Shown: piece after piece, positions 14,101 to 24,486 of the stretch
Numbering within the stretch: the stretch's first letter is position 1
How the letters are laid out: every line of letters begins with the position of its first letter
Source of the DNA: Antedon mediterranea
Lineage: Eukaryota > Echinodermata > Crinoidea > Comatulida > Antedonidae
Assembly (NCBI RefSeq): GCF_964355755.1
Contig: NC_092671.1
Coordinates: 10,737,001-10,801,000, forward strand
Length of the DNA stretch: 64,000 nt
Direction: 5' to 3'
Position numbers and translations under genes: made by a program
The notes under the pieces: model-generated
Seen by the model: only the letters and a program-made list of their open reading frames with translations
What the model was told of the DNA's origin: nothing
Databases searched by the model: none

Positions 14101-14908
14101 GTCAAAATGATGACAAAATAAATTTTAAACCAAAAGATAACCCATTTTTTGTCTACAAAGGGGAAATGAAATAGAATATTATTAATATATAAAAGGCTAT
14201 TTTTGACAATGCAGATATTAACAATACATCAGGGTCTGTGTAAATATTGAGGACACTGATACAGTACAAATTATAAAATAGGTACGTACAGTACGTACCT
14301 ATTTTATAATTCGCTCAATATAGGACTACTGTATTATATTTACGCCAGTCTCAGAGGGTTTTTTTTCCTCTTGTGTGGCGTTAACCACTATTTATTCATT
14401 TGATCTTAAACAGATAAATACAGTTATTGAATATTTCTGTGATAATAATAATAATAGTCCAATAGTTTAGCTTTTAAAGCCTAAGAGTGTTAGAATTTGA
14501 AATGGGTTTACTTTATCCTTGTTATAAACAACAAATTGTACCTTATAGTATATTGTGTATAAAGATATAAATGAGAGCATATTATAGTATCTTTGGACTT
14601 TCCCCGAAAGGAAACGAGTTGTCCATTTGGTAATAAAAGTGGGTTTGGATTGGATGCAAACCCACGTGTTTGTGTGTAATGGGAAGTCATATAAAAGAAA
14701 GGGAAATCTATAGGAATTACAATACTGCTGGAAAAGATTAATCAAGTTGAAACTACAGTATATGTGACACAGTATACCATTTAACACCTTTTCTATGATA
14801 ATTTGTTTCTTGGTTGTTTTAAAGTTATAGATTAAAAAAAAATAATCATTTGGTTCACTAACAAAATAAAGGTATACTTACCCAAAAATTATCTACAAAA
14901 CGAGCCAT
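5150..14908 (-). CDS. PSTPIP: PSTPIP1/2-type F-BAR and SH3 protein (11 coding exons, 399 aa)
   Basis: Proline-serine-threonine phosphatase-interacting proteins bend membranes through an F-BAR dimer and link tyrosine phosphatases and WASP to cortical actin. Exons, 5' to 3': 14908-14882, 11712-11612, 11311-11234, 10471-10267, 9960-9816, 9021-8942, 8291-8193, 7773-7677, 7088-6948, 5997-5924, 5302-5150. All junctions are GT/AG and phases agree (1,200 nt). The start MARFVDNFW matches the family N-terminus. F-BAR spans about residues 5-275, with KKNYESKCKEADQAEE, YLRNSMWVYTN and EDIDSFINSKRTG at the family positions. Exon 6 was ended at GTA|gtaaga because the extra valine restores family spacing. 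A proline-rich linker (about 285-325) precedes a C-terminal SH3 (about 340-395). The SH3 keeps DY and GELSL but lacks the usual tryptophan and proline. A vertebrate-style 1-versus-2 assignment is not possible. Introns carry MITEs and SINE and PLE fragments. Confidence 0.93.
5533..5640. mobile_element. MITE copy 1 (agctctgtc termini)
   Basis: A 105-bp non-coding element with inverted termini AGCTCTGTC/GACAGAGCT, flanked by TTA on both sides. The interior contains tgtgacaaaaaaatgtgatg and ccatatttggccacat. Two relatives lie at 5746-5908 and 11764-11890. It sits in the last intron of the PSTPIP-type gene. Confidence 0.7.
5746..5908. mobile_element. MITE copy 2, same family
   Basis: Starts AGCTCTGTCTACACT and ends with the inverted, slightly mutated agtgtagatagagat. 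Carries an internal duplication of the cacatcactaccatattt segment, which makes it longer than copy 1. Same intron as copy 1. Confidence 0.65.
6490..6527. repeat. Perfect 17-bp hairpin
   Basis: aaccatggagaaatcag and its exact inverse ctgatttctccatggtt are separated by four bases (ttag). It lies in an intron with no neighbouring repeat that explains it. Confidence 0.8.
6800..6912 (-). mobile_element. tRNA-derived SINE fragment
   Basis: On the minus strand a tRNA-like head is visible: an A-box-like tagctcgatgc, then cccaagggcc and a B-box-like GGGTTCAATCC. The B-box end (caccctggcactaggtcagg type) is tandemly duplicated by about 27 bp. It is too degenerate to be a working tRNA gene. Confidence 0.45.
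7128..7400 (+). mobile_element. tRNA-derived SINE
   Basis: Starts with a Leu/Ser-tRNA-like A box (tggccaagcggttaagac). The body contains tggtggtagaacgag and ggataaggactataaac. A related body (tggccatagaacggtcc, gagataacgactatac) is found at 59,660-59,700, so this is a dispersed family. It lies in an intron of the PSTPIP-type gene. Confidence 0.55.
9660..9750 (-). mobile_element. SINE head fragment
   Basis: The minus strand reads as a tRNA 3' half: ataccaatccctgggtc followed by the B box gggttcaaatcct. No 5' half and no cloverleaf could be built, so it is called as a SINE remnant, not a tRNA. Confidence 0.4.
11764..11890. mobile_element. MITE copy 3, same family as those at 5.5 kb
   Basis: Left end cctgtctacactaataaac and right end agtgtagacagagcttta, with interior ccatatttgggcaaataac and tgtcaaactagtttgatag shared with the other two copies. 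It lies immediately upstream of exon 2 of the PSTPIP-type gene. Confidence 0.65.
13488..13665 (-). mobile_element. Penelope-like element terminal fragment
   Basis: Contains aaggcaaattactgaaaa, gacaatgctgtg, ggctggatctcaatggag and agcccttcatcagtgcaag. These also occur, in the same order, in both arms of FB1 (25,870-26,026 and 28,597-28,760). In place of the usual loop it has a stem of cagggagttgt/acaactccctg. It is a solo end piece; no RT coding sequence accompanies it. Confidence 0.6.
14270..14312. repeat. 43-bp palindrome, 21-bp arms, one central base
   Basis: The arm aattataaaataggtacgta(c) is followed by one adenine and then its exact inverse. It lies in intron 1 of the PSTPIP-type gene. 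It could be a MITE core or an unstable hairpin. Confidence 0.85.
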
Positions 14909-15643
14909 CTTTTAGATTTTTTTTTTCTTGCGAAACTGATCTTGAATTTCGATATTAACCTGTTATGGATAAGGAGGAAATGAAAAATATAATAAGAAAA
15001 GCACTCTAAAATTGTTTATGTTTAAACATTATTTTAACAAGAAGAATGACCTAATTATCTTTACTAGTAGGCCTACAATAAACGAATTATTTCAGAATAA
15101 GGCCAGGGGAAATATATTGGTTCTTGTCAGAACCTCTCAAATTTCGGCGCAGGATTTCAGTAAACATTCATCACCGGATTTTAATTGTGAAACAATTATG
15201 CGTCACTTCAGGGTCGATGGCATAGGTATGTAGCAGGCTAGTTAGATACCAGGTTAAGCCTACATTTTTATTTTTTACTATCATTCCAGTAGGCCAACTT
15301 ATATCTTGAAATAAAGAGATGAAAGTTGAAGTTCTTTAATGTGGTGCCAACTATCTATTTCCCAAGGCCTAATGATCAGAAAACATTCAGGGCATGCGAA
15401 ACAACATAGCATTATGTATTTGATGAAAGAACCAAATAGCAATTGAAATACATTTTCAAATAGATGTTGTTTTTAATAGGAATGGGTGAAACCTGCCAAA
15501 ATTAATAAAAATAAGATTTAACTTTGGACAAGACTGTTGTATTTAAAAAAAAGTGGAGGAATTATTTCAAATAAATTCTAAATAATTCCTCATGAAATAA
15601 CACAATCTGAGACGTGACCTAACCGCACTGTTTATTATTTAAT

Positions 15644-15703
15644 TTGTTGACCATTCACCTTTAAGTGGATTTTGAGTGCCACTTAAAAGTGAATGGTCAA
15701 CAA
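15644..15703. repeat. Stem-loop with 25-bp imperfect arms
   Basis: Left arm ttgttgaccattcacctttaa... and right arm ...ttaaaagtgaatggtcaaca flank a 10-base loop (attttgagtg). It lies upstream of PSTPIP exon 1. No coding sequence is associated. The remainder of 14,909-16,929 is intergenic apart from the promoter elements listed separately. Confidence 0.75.
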
Positions 15704-16169
15704 TTGCAAAAAAATATTGAGAAAATAAGAAAAAATGAATTATATTTGGCTTATTATAATGTGTGTAAGACAATTAAATTATAAAGTAATAGAAACATAG
15801 TTTGGCCTACAATCATACAGTCACTGCAGTACTGAAAATGGTGTAGAGTAGGCCAATGACGACACTTAGTTATCAAAAGTCACACTTTTGCGTCAAATCT
15901 TCAGCTTTGGATAAATGAAATGTTAGATCCCAAATCAGTGAATACATTTATGAGTCTCTGAAACCTGTGCAGGTCAGGCTTCACCCCACCGGTTTGCCTG
16001 ACTTAAGGTATTTGTTAGGTAGGTCACTAGCCTACTGTTTAGTTGACCAGAGTATATTGAGGTCTCTCGATAAAGCATCGTGCTTAACAGCCAGCCTAGC
16101 AAAATTAACTTTTCCGAAATAATTATAGTATTACAGGCTGTCAGCGAGCATCAAAGTAAAACATACTTA

Positions 16170-16295
16170 CCGTACATATTTCTTCACTAACTAGGCTACC
16201 CAATAATCGATTTATTTTTCACGATCGTCTGTATCTCTTTTGGGAACAAGGAAGTGTGCACTTAAAACTTTCAATGACGTCTGCGCATGCGCATT
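16170..16295. promoter_or_regulatory. Probable shared promoter area with an NRF-1-type palindrome
   Basis: The perfect palindrome tgcgcatgcgca (16282-16293) matches the core of the NRF-1 site, next to tgacgt (16275-16280, a CRE half-site). It lies between the divergent PSTPIP-type (minus) and NCBP2AS2 (plus) genes. On the minus strand, just downstream, a good donor (acg|gtaagtatg near 16,170) could end a non-coding first exon of the PSTPIP-type gene. It would join an acceptor such as ataacag near 14,960. Promoter activity is inferred from sequence only. Confidence 0.4.
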
Positions 16296-16929
16296 TCAAA
16301 AGCAACTGGATGACTTACTTTATAATTATATTCAGTACATCAGACAAAATGACATTCTTTTTTATTTTACTTTCTAAATAAACTTAAAAATTACATACGA
16401 TTGGATATGTTTCTTTAATACTTAAAAATTACAAACAATAACGATTTTATATGTTTCCCTAATGTTGGTTTTGTTGTGTTGTTGTATGTGTGTTCTGTAC
16501 TAATAAATAATAGGCCTAGACTCAATTAATGATAAACGGTATGCCTATATAGATAAAATATAATAATGGACGAAAGTAAAACTATTTTATGTTTATATAT
16601 ATATATCTATATAAATCAGATAAATACGGAAAATCAATCAGTTATAGTAATACAGTAAAATAATTATTATATTATTCCATAGAGATATTATAGTGAACAC
16701 CGTATAATATCTCTATGATTATTCTAATCGATAAATTAATTCAGTAAAAACTGCGGTGAGCCCTCTATCAGCAGAACCATAGAGCGCCACCACCACAACA
16801 TGTTTTTATGATGTAAAAGGCAAAAAGGTGACGTAATTCTAACTTTCAGCGCTACGTACTTAATAGGAGGTTTCTTTGCTCTCTCTCTGGTGTGGGTAGG
16901 CCCTGGCTGGGCCTAGAGTAGAGCATACA

Positions 16930-18717
16930 ATGATTTTCAGAATTTTAAGGTATTTATAAACCATACACCATAGTTTATTTGCGTTAGTTGTACTAAAATA
17001 TACAACACAGTCTACATAATAGGCCTAATAATATAAAATATAGGCTAGGACTAGGCCTAGGCCTACCTAGCCAGCCCCTCTAGCTAGCCTACTAGATAGA
17101 GAGAGACTAGCTAGAGAGGCTAGTTAAGTTAGGCCTACCGTTCGTATCGTACTAAAAACGTGAACTCTATTCAATAGAATAGGTGGTCTAGGCCTAAGCC
17201 TTTCTAATCTAAGGGCATATCCTGGACTTAGTAGACCTTGTACTGTAGCTACAACTACAGTACTACTGTAGCCTTCCTATGCCTAGTCAAGTCTACTACT
17301 CTAGGCTAAGGCCTAGCTAGAGGGTGAGGGTGAAGGCCATCCCATCATTGGCAATATTAATTAGCCTAATTATTATTAGGCTTTCTTAGCTTATTGTTTA
17401 TAATAATCAATTAATATCATTTTGTTTAATTGTTGATGTATTACTAATGAATAATTTATATATGTCTTTTTATTTTTCCAGGTATCTAGTTCACAATGAA
17501 CAACTTATAGAAAAGGTATTTTTTTACAACTAAAAAAACTATTTTATTATAATATTCAATGTTTGCATTTTATTTACCAACAATTTCTTTAACTTTACAG
17601 CTCTCGGAGTCCCGAGTAATGAGAAGGGTTGCACAGATGACTGTTTACTCCATGAACAAGGCAAATGAAATAGGTATAGACCATGGCAAACAAATAGACT
17701 ATAGTTTTTGTCAGCCTGCAAGTGAAGTTCATCTATTCTTTTTTATCCCCCAAGAAATAAACACAGAAATGGAAAATCTAACATTATCAATTTCTTAAAT
17801 AATTTCTTTGTTACTGTATATATTTTACAAAAACCGAATTTCTGTAAGCCTACACTTGCTAGGCTGCCATTTACCATCAACCTTCAGATGATGTACTGAA
17901 ATCCTTCACCAAAATTTTGAAAGGTGCCGATTAGAACCATAATGTAGTACCCCTGGGATTACCATTTATAAACACATTGCACAATCTACTCTTCCTGCAA
18001 AACCAGTACAGTATTTTCACCCTCACCTTGTGTGAAATAGCGAAAATGATGGAGTGGAAATAACTGTATGCTACCCTTGATCATTCGTCGTGAGCTAATT
18101 TCCCTAATGTAATTTCCGTAATCAAAACGGTACTGGGTTTGTTCTACTAGCGTACAGTAATACAGTACTTTGGACAATAACATTACAGTAATACAGTACT
18201 TTGGACAATAACATTACACACAGTACAGTAATACAGTACTTTGGACAATAACATTACACACAGTACAGTGATACAGTACTTTGGACAATAACATTACACA
18301 CAGTACAGTGATACAGTACTTTGGAAAATAACATTACACACAGTACAGTGATACAGTACTTTGGACAATAACATTACACACAGTACAGTGATACAGTACT
18401 TTGGACAATAACATTACACACAGTACAGTAATACAGTACTTTGGACATTAACATTACACACAGTACAGTAATACAGTACTTTGGACATTAACATTACACA
18501 CAGTACAGTAATACAGTACTTTGGACATTAACACACTTGTATCATTTTAGGGCACGATGCAATAGAGAAAGTGGCCGAATCCGAGAGCATAAAGAAGTTC
18601 TCCGAGACTGAGCCTCAAGACGACAATAGGATTTCATCTTTTAGCAGAACATTTATGAAAGAAATGCAAGAAGGATTAAAAGAAATGAACGACGATATAC
18701 AAAAGAAAAAGCATTGA
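16930..18717 (+). CDS. NCBP2AS2: NCBP2AS2 homologue (4 exons, 97 aa)
   Basis: Exons: 16930-16949, 17482-17515, 17601-17673, 18551-18717, all GT/AG with matching phases (294 nt including stop). The product starts MIFRILRYLVHNEQLIEK and continues LSESRVMRRVAQ, which aligns with the conserved N-terminus of the ~99-residue vertebrate NCBP2AS2 protein. A lysine/glutamate-rich helical C-terminus (FSRTFMKEMQEGLKEM) matches the family's FRDAFTQELRRGL region. The molecular function of the family is poorly defined; the basic, amphipathic N-terminus could be a targeting helix, which is my inference. Exon 1 encodes only six and two-thirds codons. A poly(A) signal AATAAA is at 18812-18817. The gene converges on RPL23. 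Confidence 0.9.
18090..18153 (+). mobile_element. SINE-type fragment shared with 59.54 kb
   Basis: The stretch gtaatcaaaacggtactggg, then tttgttctactagcg, recurs almost unchanged at 59,558-59,596. It lies in intron 3 of NCBP2AS2 immediately before the minisatellite. Confidence 0.5.
18155..18535. repeat. 40-bp minisatellite, about nine copies
   Basis: The unit contains acagtgatacagtactttgg followed by acaataacattacacacagt. Spacing is exactly 40 bp between most copies; the first copy is shorter. Copies differ at few sites (cagta/cagtg, ggacaata/ggaaaata/ggacatta). It lies in intron 3 of NCBP2AS2, ending just before the last exon's acceptor. Confidence 0.9.
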
Positions 18718-18989
18718 ATAAATTATTGACAAAAAGAACATTGTATCCGGGAAGAGTGTTTCCCTGATTGTATATAGACTCACTGTTATATTTTAGTTTG
18801 TAATGAAGTGAAATAAAAAATAAAACACAAAAACTGGAGTCTTGTTGGTTTTTATTTATCTGGTAATGGTATTAAATTTACAATAGACCAAGTAGTGTTT
18901 GAAGAGTGTATTTAAATACACACGACGTTGACAGTTTCTTACACTGTACAGCAGGCTGGAGTGAGGCTGTTTTTTAGATAATGTCGATA

Positions 18990-21040
18990 CTATGCAATAC
19001 TACTAGCATTGCTAGCAATTCTAGGCCACATGTCAGCACATTCTTTACATACTGGTCCTGTGATTGCTGAACCTGAAAAATAAGTAGTTTTGGTCATAAA
19101 TTCAATTAAACATTTTCTTAGTCTAACAAAAATGTTATCGAATACATTTGGCAATAATGTTTTCCAAGAAAATGATAAATCGGTCAATATCATTAAAGGT
19201 TGAACATTTTTTATGAACCTGACAGGGATTGAGTAGTTACTGTAGGTGACAAAATTGTCCTTTGCTAGCTTTATCAACTGTACAGACTCTTTGGGCCTAG
19301 GCTTACTTCTTTTCTCATGGTAAGTTGGTTTCATGGGCTAATTATTAACTTAGATGATTAGGTCCACCAACTTACCTGGGTAAGTAAGCCTGAACAAGCC
19401 CATTGATGTAAAGACGAAGAATGGGAAAATTCTTCCAATAATTAAAGTATTTAATATTTACCCTTCATTTCTCCTTTGGGATTCACTATGACCCCCGCAT
19501 TGTCTTCAAAGTATAAAACGACCCCATCACGTCTTCTGAACGGTTTCCGCTGCCTTATGATGACTGCAGGCATTACTATTACAAACAAAATAATTGTCAT
19601 TAATGCAACTTGTATTTGAAATCATGTAATTAATCAAATGAAATATAGGTAGGTCTAGGTTAGCCTCTACAAAAGGATGGCAGGCATGGTCTTCTCAAGC
19701 ATAGCCATAGCTTTTGAAAGAGGGAAGGAATGGGAATAGGATATTATTACAGTGCCGAATTCTACATTTCAAATTATGATTTGCTCATATTTATTATTTA
19801 CTTTTCTTGTCCCTATACTATGCATTAAAATCCTCAAACACAAACACACATTGTACAATAAACACAATGAATGGTATTGATTTAAATACCTTTTTTTCTG
19901 AGTTCTGGTTTTCCTTTTTTAACTGTTGCTATGATCATGTCACCAGAAGCAGCTGCAGGCATTCGGTTTAAACGACCTTTGATACCCTTTACAGCAATTA
20001 CATATAGATTTTTGGCTCCTACGGGAAAAAAAATGTACCGATTATATATATAGCAGATGAAACCAAATAATAATAATATAATATAGCTATTCTTTTTCAT
20101 GCTAAAAGAAATGAAAATACAATTGTCCAAGGGGAAAGGATTTTTTTGTCTTCAGGTTTATCTAAATAGGCAAAGAAAACACATGTAGTAGTAGTACTAG
20201 TAGTCAATATTAAAAAAAAACTATTTTTACATGGTTGTAAAATATTATATAATTGGAAAAGGCACCAACCTGTGTTGTCGGCGCAATTAACAACAGCTCC
20301 TACTGGGAGACCCAGTGAAATACGGAACTTGGACCCAGCTGAACCACCTCGTCCTAAATAAACAACAAACAAAACAGAAATTTATGGATGGATTAAAACA
20401 TTTTTATTTAAATTAACACAAGATCGGCTGTGCTTACAATCGATGTTATGAAATACAACTATATTTATTAAGATTGGTTTCTGTTTAGGCTAGTAGTAGT
20501 CACGTAGTGGGCCTAAGGTACTAATTACTATTAATAATTATAATATTCATTAGGCATATACACTCACTACCTAGGCTACCCCTTCTACTACGGAGAGGAA
20601 CGGTTTGGCCCTGGAACGATTCCGCCCGGATGTGTGCTTACTTTATTTAGGCCCTAGGCCTAAATGTAGTACTCTACGCGGGTCAAGTTGAAGTGGTGGC
20701 AGTTTTACTAGAATCATAGACTATGAGAATAGAGATGATTTAGGCCTAGGCTTACGCAAGACTAAACTAAAGCCTTCAAACACAATAGTAGTACGTTTTG
20801 CGATACCTGTACTACTATTGTGCCACCCATTATTGACAACAATGATCATACACGACTAAATTTATTCAATCATAACTCGAAAATATATCTATCTTTCCTA
20901 TAAAAAAATATACACAGTATATTCATAAATCTATAGGTATTTCATGTAGGCTCAACGTTAATAAATACAATACACTTATATTACGATTTTAATGGATTGG
21001 TTTCAAACATTATTTCGTAGTACATACCTCTCTTCGACAT
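18990..21040 (-). CDS. RPL23: 60S ribosomal protein L23 (uL14), 5 exons, 140 aa
   Basis: Structural protein of the large ribosomal subunit, bound near the sarcin-ricin loop and inter-subunit bridges. Exons: 21040-21028, 20353-20270, 20018-19890, 19575-19462, 19072-18990; all junctions are GT/AG and phases agree (423 nt, 140 residues, the same length as human RPL23). Diagnostic stretches are [65 protein letters not shown] and [17 protein letters not shown]. Exon 1 holds only MSKR plus one base. The gene appears intact. A poly(A) signal (minus AATAAA, 18856-18851) lies about 135 bp past the stop and only about 35 bp from that of the convergent NCBP2AS2. Confidence 0.97.
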
Positions 21041-21047
21041 TTTGGAT

Positions 21048-21085
21048 GAAAAGGTCAAACAACTTTAGAGGGCGCTATTTTATAG
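21048..21085 (-). promoter_or_regulatory. RPL23 core promoter: TATA box and TOP-like start
   Basis: On the minus strand a TATA-like ctataaaat (21085-21077) is followed about 28 bases later by ccttttc (21054-21048). The C-plus-pyrimidine start is that of a 5' TOP mRNA, as expected for ribosomal protein genes. The ATG is 14 bases further on at 21040. The spacing supports transcription starting at 21054, but this is inferred. Confidence 0.5.
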
Positions 21086-21189
21086 TAAACAACAGAGCCA
21101 TAATGGCTCTGGTAAACAATTATTTACTGTTACCAAAGAAAATTCTTTGCTGTTAACATATCGGAGGGAGGTATACCTCCCTGTACCAT

Positions 21190-21620
21190 ATTATGGCAGG
21201 CCCGTAGCCAGGGGGGTTTTTTATGTTTCGGGCGAACCCCCCCCTTTACAGCGAATCCCCCTTAACCAACTGCGAACCCCCATCCCCGACATGCCCAATA
21301 CCTCACCCTCATCTCCAAAAATCCTCCAAATACGTGCCCCACAGTACAAAAAGTTGTTTGTAAATTGAAAAATTCGTAAACTTGTTCGTGAACCTTCTTC
21401 TCTGTATGAGCGTCAACTAGTGATACGTGTCTGTAAATTTCTAAAAGCTGCAAATGAATTGCCGATTTTAACCTGAAAAATAAATGTTTGGTCCCTGCAT
21501 GTAACATGATATTGACGCGTCTCATAGCGAGCTGGCGCACGAACGATTCGTACAAAGGACACCGCCAGACAACTGCGTACCTATAATTGTTTAGATCACT
21601 GGCAGTCAGGCAGCATGCAT
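21190..21620. repeat. Interspersed repeat fragments
   Basis: caggcccgtagccagggggg at 21,197 also occurs near 6,690 (caggcccgtagccaagggga) and looks like a transposon terminus. The block 21,465-21,620 (ggtccctgcatg, acgcgtctc, gaacgattcgtacaaag, accgccagac) recurs at about 22,770-24,250 and 24,390-24,490. ORFs across it are not supported. Confidence 0.45.
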
Positions 21621-22810
21621 AAAGTATATAGCCTTCCGACGTACATCAGTATTTATGTGTGACTATGAAGTATAATGTATCATAGAGGATTATAGTGAAT
21701 ATTAATATTTTACACTATAATATCTATGGTATCAAGTACTGTAGTTCACATTATGGCATCCGATTATTTTTTTCTAGACCACCAGCCGATACGTATTAAA
21801 ATGTATCAATATCACCTATTTACATATTTATATCAGGGGTGGCGCCAGGATCTTCCCGACGCGGGGGCTACATTCCCCGGCGAGGGGGCTATGCGAGCGA
21901 AGCGAGCATCACTAGGCTGGGGGCCAGGGGGCCGCCAAGGACCCCCGGTGGGGGTCCAGGGGGCGAAGCCCCCGGAAGCAACGCGTTCTAGCGTCATTTG
22001 AGGTCATTTTAATCAGATTTAGGGTAGCCATTTTTTCCATTTTTTATAATGCATAAATAAAATACTGCGTGCAAAAAAACGATGCGCGATGACTGTTTCA
22101 ATCCATATTTTTCAATTTAAAAAATAAAAGTTCAAAGAAAATTTAGAAAAATAGAGTTGGAGGTCCCGGAAATTGGACTTAATATACTTCTAAACATGAA
22201 ACAAAATATATAAGTCCCTATCATGGTTGTGACTGAGCTAAGAAATGTTTGAAAAATAGAGATGTTAGGTCCCGGAAAATGCACTTCTTGTACTTCGAAA
22301 TATGACCAGCTTTATTGTTGGGGCTGAGCTAAGAAACTGTTTAAAACTAGAGCTGCAGGTCTTCAAAAAATTGCATTTTATACTTTGGAAACATCAGGCC
22401 TAGAGGCTTAAAAAACGCAAGCGTAGACCTTTTTCAGTCGGGGAAATAAGTTTATTCCTCCCAAGTGTATGCGTGCGTACTATCTGGACTTCCGAGTGGT
22501 GAGAAATTCATGACATACAGGACATTGAAAATGTAATAACTTAGCTATAATAAGATGTTGGCTAAGCGAAAATGGCATGTTTTTTTGTTTAGTAATGGAT
22601 GAAAATTTTATTTTAGGTGCCCCACGGTACAGAAGGTTACTTGTAAATTAAAAAATTGGTGAACATACGAACAATTAACATAATTCGTTTTTGCTGTAGA
22701 GTGTAGCGTACGTCGACGCAGTACACGACGTAACCGTCAGTAAACTTCGCCTGGAAAATAACTACAGTACATATTTTGGTCCCTGGATGGAACATGATAT
22801 CACGCGTCTC

Positions 22811-24102
22811 CAGGGGCGCAGCCAGTAAAGAATTAAAGGGGGGGGGGGGGGGGGGTCAACCAATATGTGAGTATTTTGCGAGCGAAGCGAACAACCATGG
22901 GCTGGGGGCCAGGGGGCCGTCTAGGGCAATCTAGATCATTTGAATCGGTTTACGCACACACAAATATGACAATGTTAACACTAATAAACTGAAACAAAAG
23001 AAAACAAAAACAACTCTCATTTTCATTACAGAACATTTTTATATTCCAGGCTGCCACAGACAAACACTTTTTTTCTTGCTTGTTTGTTGATTTGTGTAGA
23101 GAGGCTGTAAACTCAGAGGAGGAATTATTTGAATTCCTCCCTTTTCACCAATACAAAAGTTGCATGAAATGAACGTAGAGATGCAAAAGTTTGAAAAAAG
23201 AAATTAGAATGATAGCATGGAGGGAGTGATATTATTAAATGAGAACCGTAAGGTTAGAGTTCATACACTGTGCAAGTCCAAGAAGCTATCTTGGCTCCGT
23301 GTGTATGTGAGACGCTTATCATACCCAGTACATACAATATTTTGTTTAAAAATATACCTATTTTGTTCGAATGTATAATATAGGTGATAGCTTATACATA
23401 ATTGTAATAACTAACTTCTAAATTATTATCATACATTTTAAGTTAGTTACTATAACGGCGCTCTTGACATCGCGTGATGCATCTTTAAACATAAGTTTGG
23501 AACATTCTTCTTGGCTTGGAGACAGAATTCGCGAATGACATTCTCTGTATTAATGTTCATGTTAAAGTGTATGTTCATGAGACACAATCCCGAAAGCTGC
23601 TCATAAGACATGTGATTTCCCAAACAGGTTTTCGTTCTCCATAAAGTCGAAAAACGCCGCTCAGCTTCAGCAGACGTTACGGGCATAGGCCTACGCGATT
23701 AGAAGAAGTGCACGCACATTCGGGAACACATTTGGATCCGCTAATTTTACACAGTCGCTTCCATCACTGAAGCTCGGAATGAAGATGTTCGTGTCTTGGC
23801 AGATCATCGTACCAAATTCAAGTTCCTTGAAGACTTCTTCAACATTACACTTCACTATAGACTCGGGTGCTACGCCAAATATTTTAAAGCATGGCCTGTT
23901 GTTATCGGCAGAAAAACGGGTTTTTAACTCGGTTTGTAATCAAGAAGTTGATTTGGTAATACTGCTCGGTAGTAATCTTCCACAGTATCTCCAGGATGAT
24001 TTGATCTGTATTGTTGTCTCATGTTTTTATTTATTTTTTCTAAAAAAAAAGGGGGGGTCAGGACCCCCGTGACCCCCCCCCCCTCCCCTGGCTGCGCCCC
24101 TG
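22811..24102. mobile_element. hAT-family element with 5-bp duplication and an empty site in the window
   Basis: The termini CAGGGGCGCAGCCAG and CTGGCTGCGCCCCTG are perfect 15-bp inverse repeats, flanked by gtctc on both sides (22806-22810, 24103-24107). A paralogous empty site at 24,420-24,445 (gatatcacgcgtctcgaccc) contains one gtctc, which proves the boundaries. The element carries a transposase remnant on its minus strand and long poly-G and poly-C runs near its ends. Confidence 0.8.
23450..23900 (-). pseudogene. hAT transposase C-terminal (dimerisation) region, broken
   Basis: The minus strand reads DPNVFPNVRALLLIA, then after a frameshift near 23,690 PVTSAEAERRFSTLWRTKT and MSYEQLSGLCLMNIH. 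This is the hAT C-terminal dimerisation signature seen in TTF-type/ZMYM1-like transposases. The catalytic N-terminal part is missing, so this cannot be an active transposase. It lies inside the 22,811-24,102 element. ORFs 23,779-24,151 on either strand are by-products. Confidence 0.75.
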
Positions 24103-24486
24103 GTCTCGACCCAACGTTGAACGATTCGTACAAAGGGATACCGCCATACAAGTGCGAACCTAGCTATTGTTTAGTAGTAAGTTAGGTCGCTGGCAATAAT
24201 GAATGCATATAAAGTGCATAATATCACTCTGACGTACTCTCACTATGAAACGTCGCGGTTTTCTAGGCGCTGAAGCTAGCTACGAAGTGAACGCGAACGC
24301 TTTTTACTGTATATTATATTCCCCGACAAAAAGTACCCGTGTTCCCTTCGGTAACCGTCGGTAAACTTCGCCTGGAAAATAACTACATTACACATTTTGG
24401 TCCCTGTATGGAACTTGATATCACGCGTCTCGACCCAACGTTGAACGATTCGTACAAAGGGATACCGCCAGACAAGTGCGTACCTA

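Noticed and set aside
18155-18535. CRISPR-like array.
   Set aside because: The units are contiguous 40-bp repeats without unique spacers, in a eukaryotic intron.
19073-20269. A snoRNA in an RPL23 intron, as in vertebrates.
   Set aside because: No convincing H and ACA boxes with two hairpins, nor C/D boxes, could be found by eye in introns 2 to 4. A covariance search would be needed.
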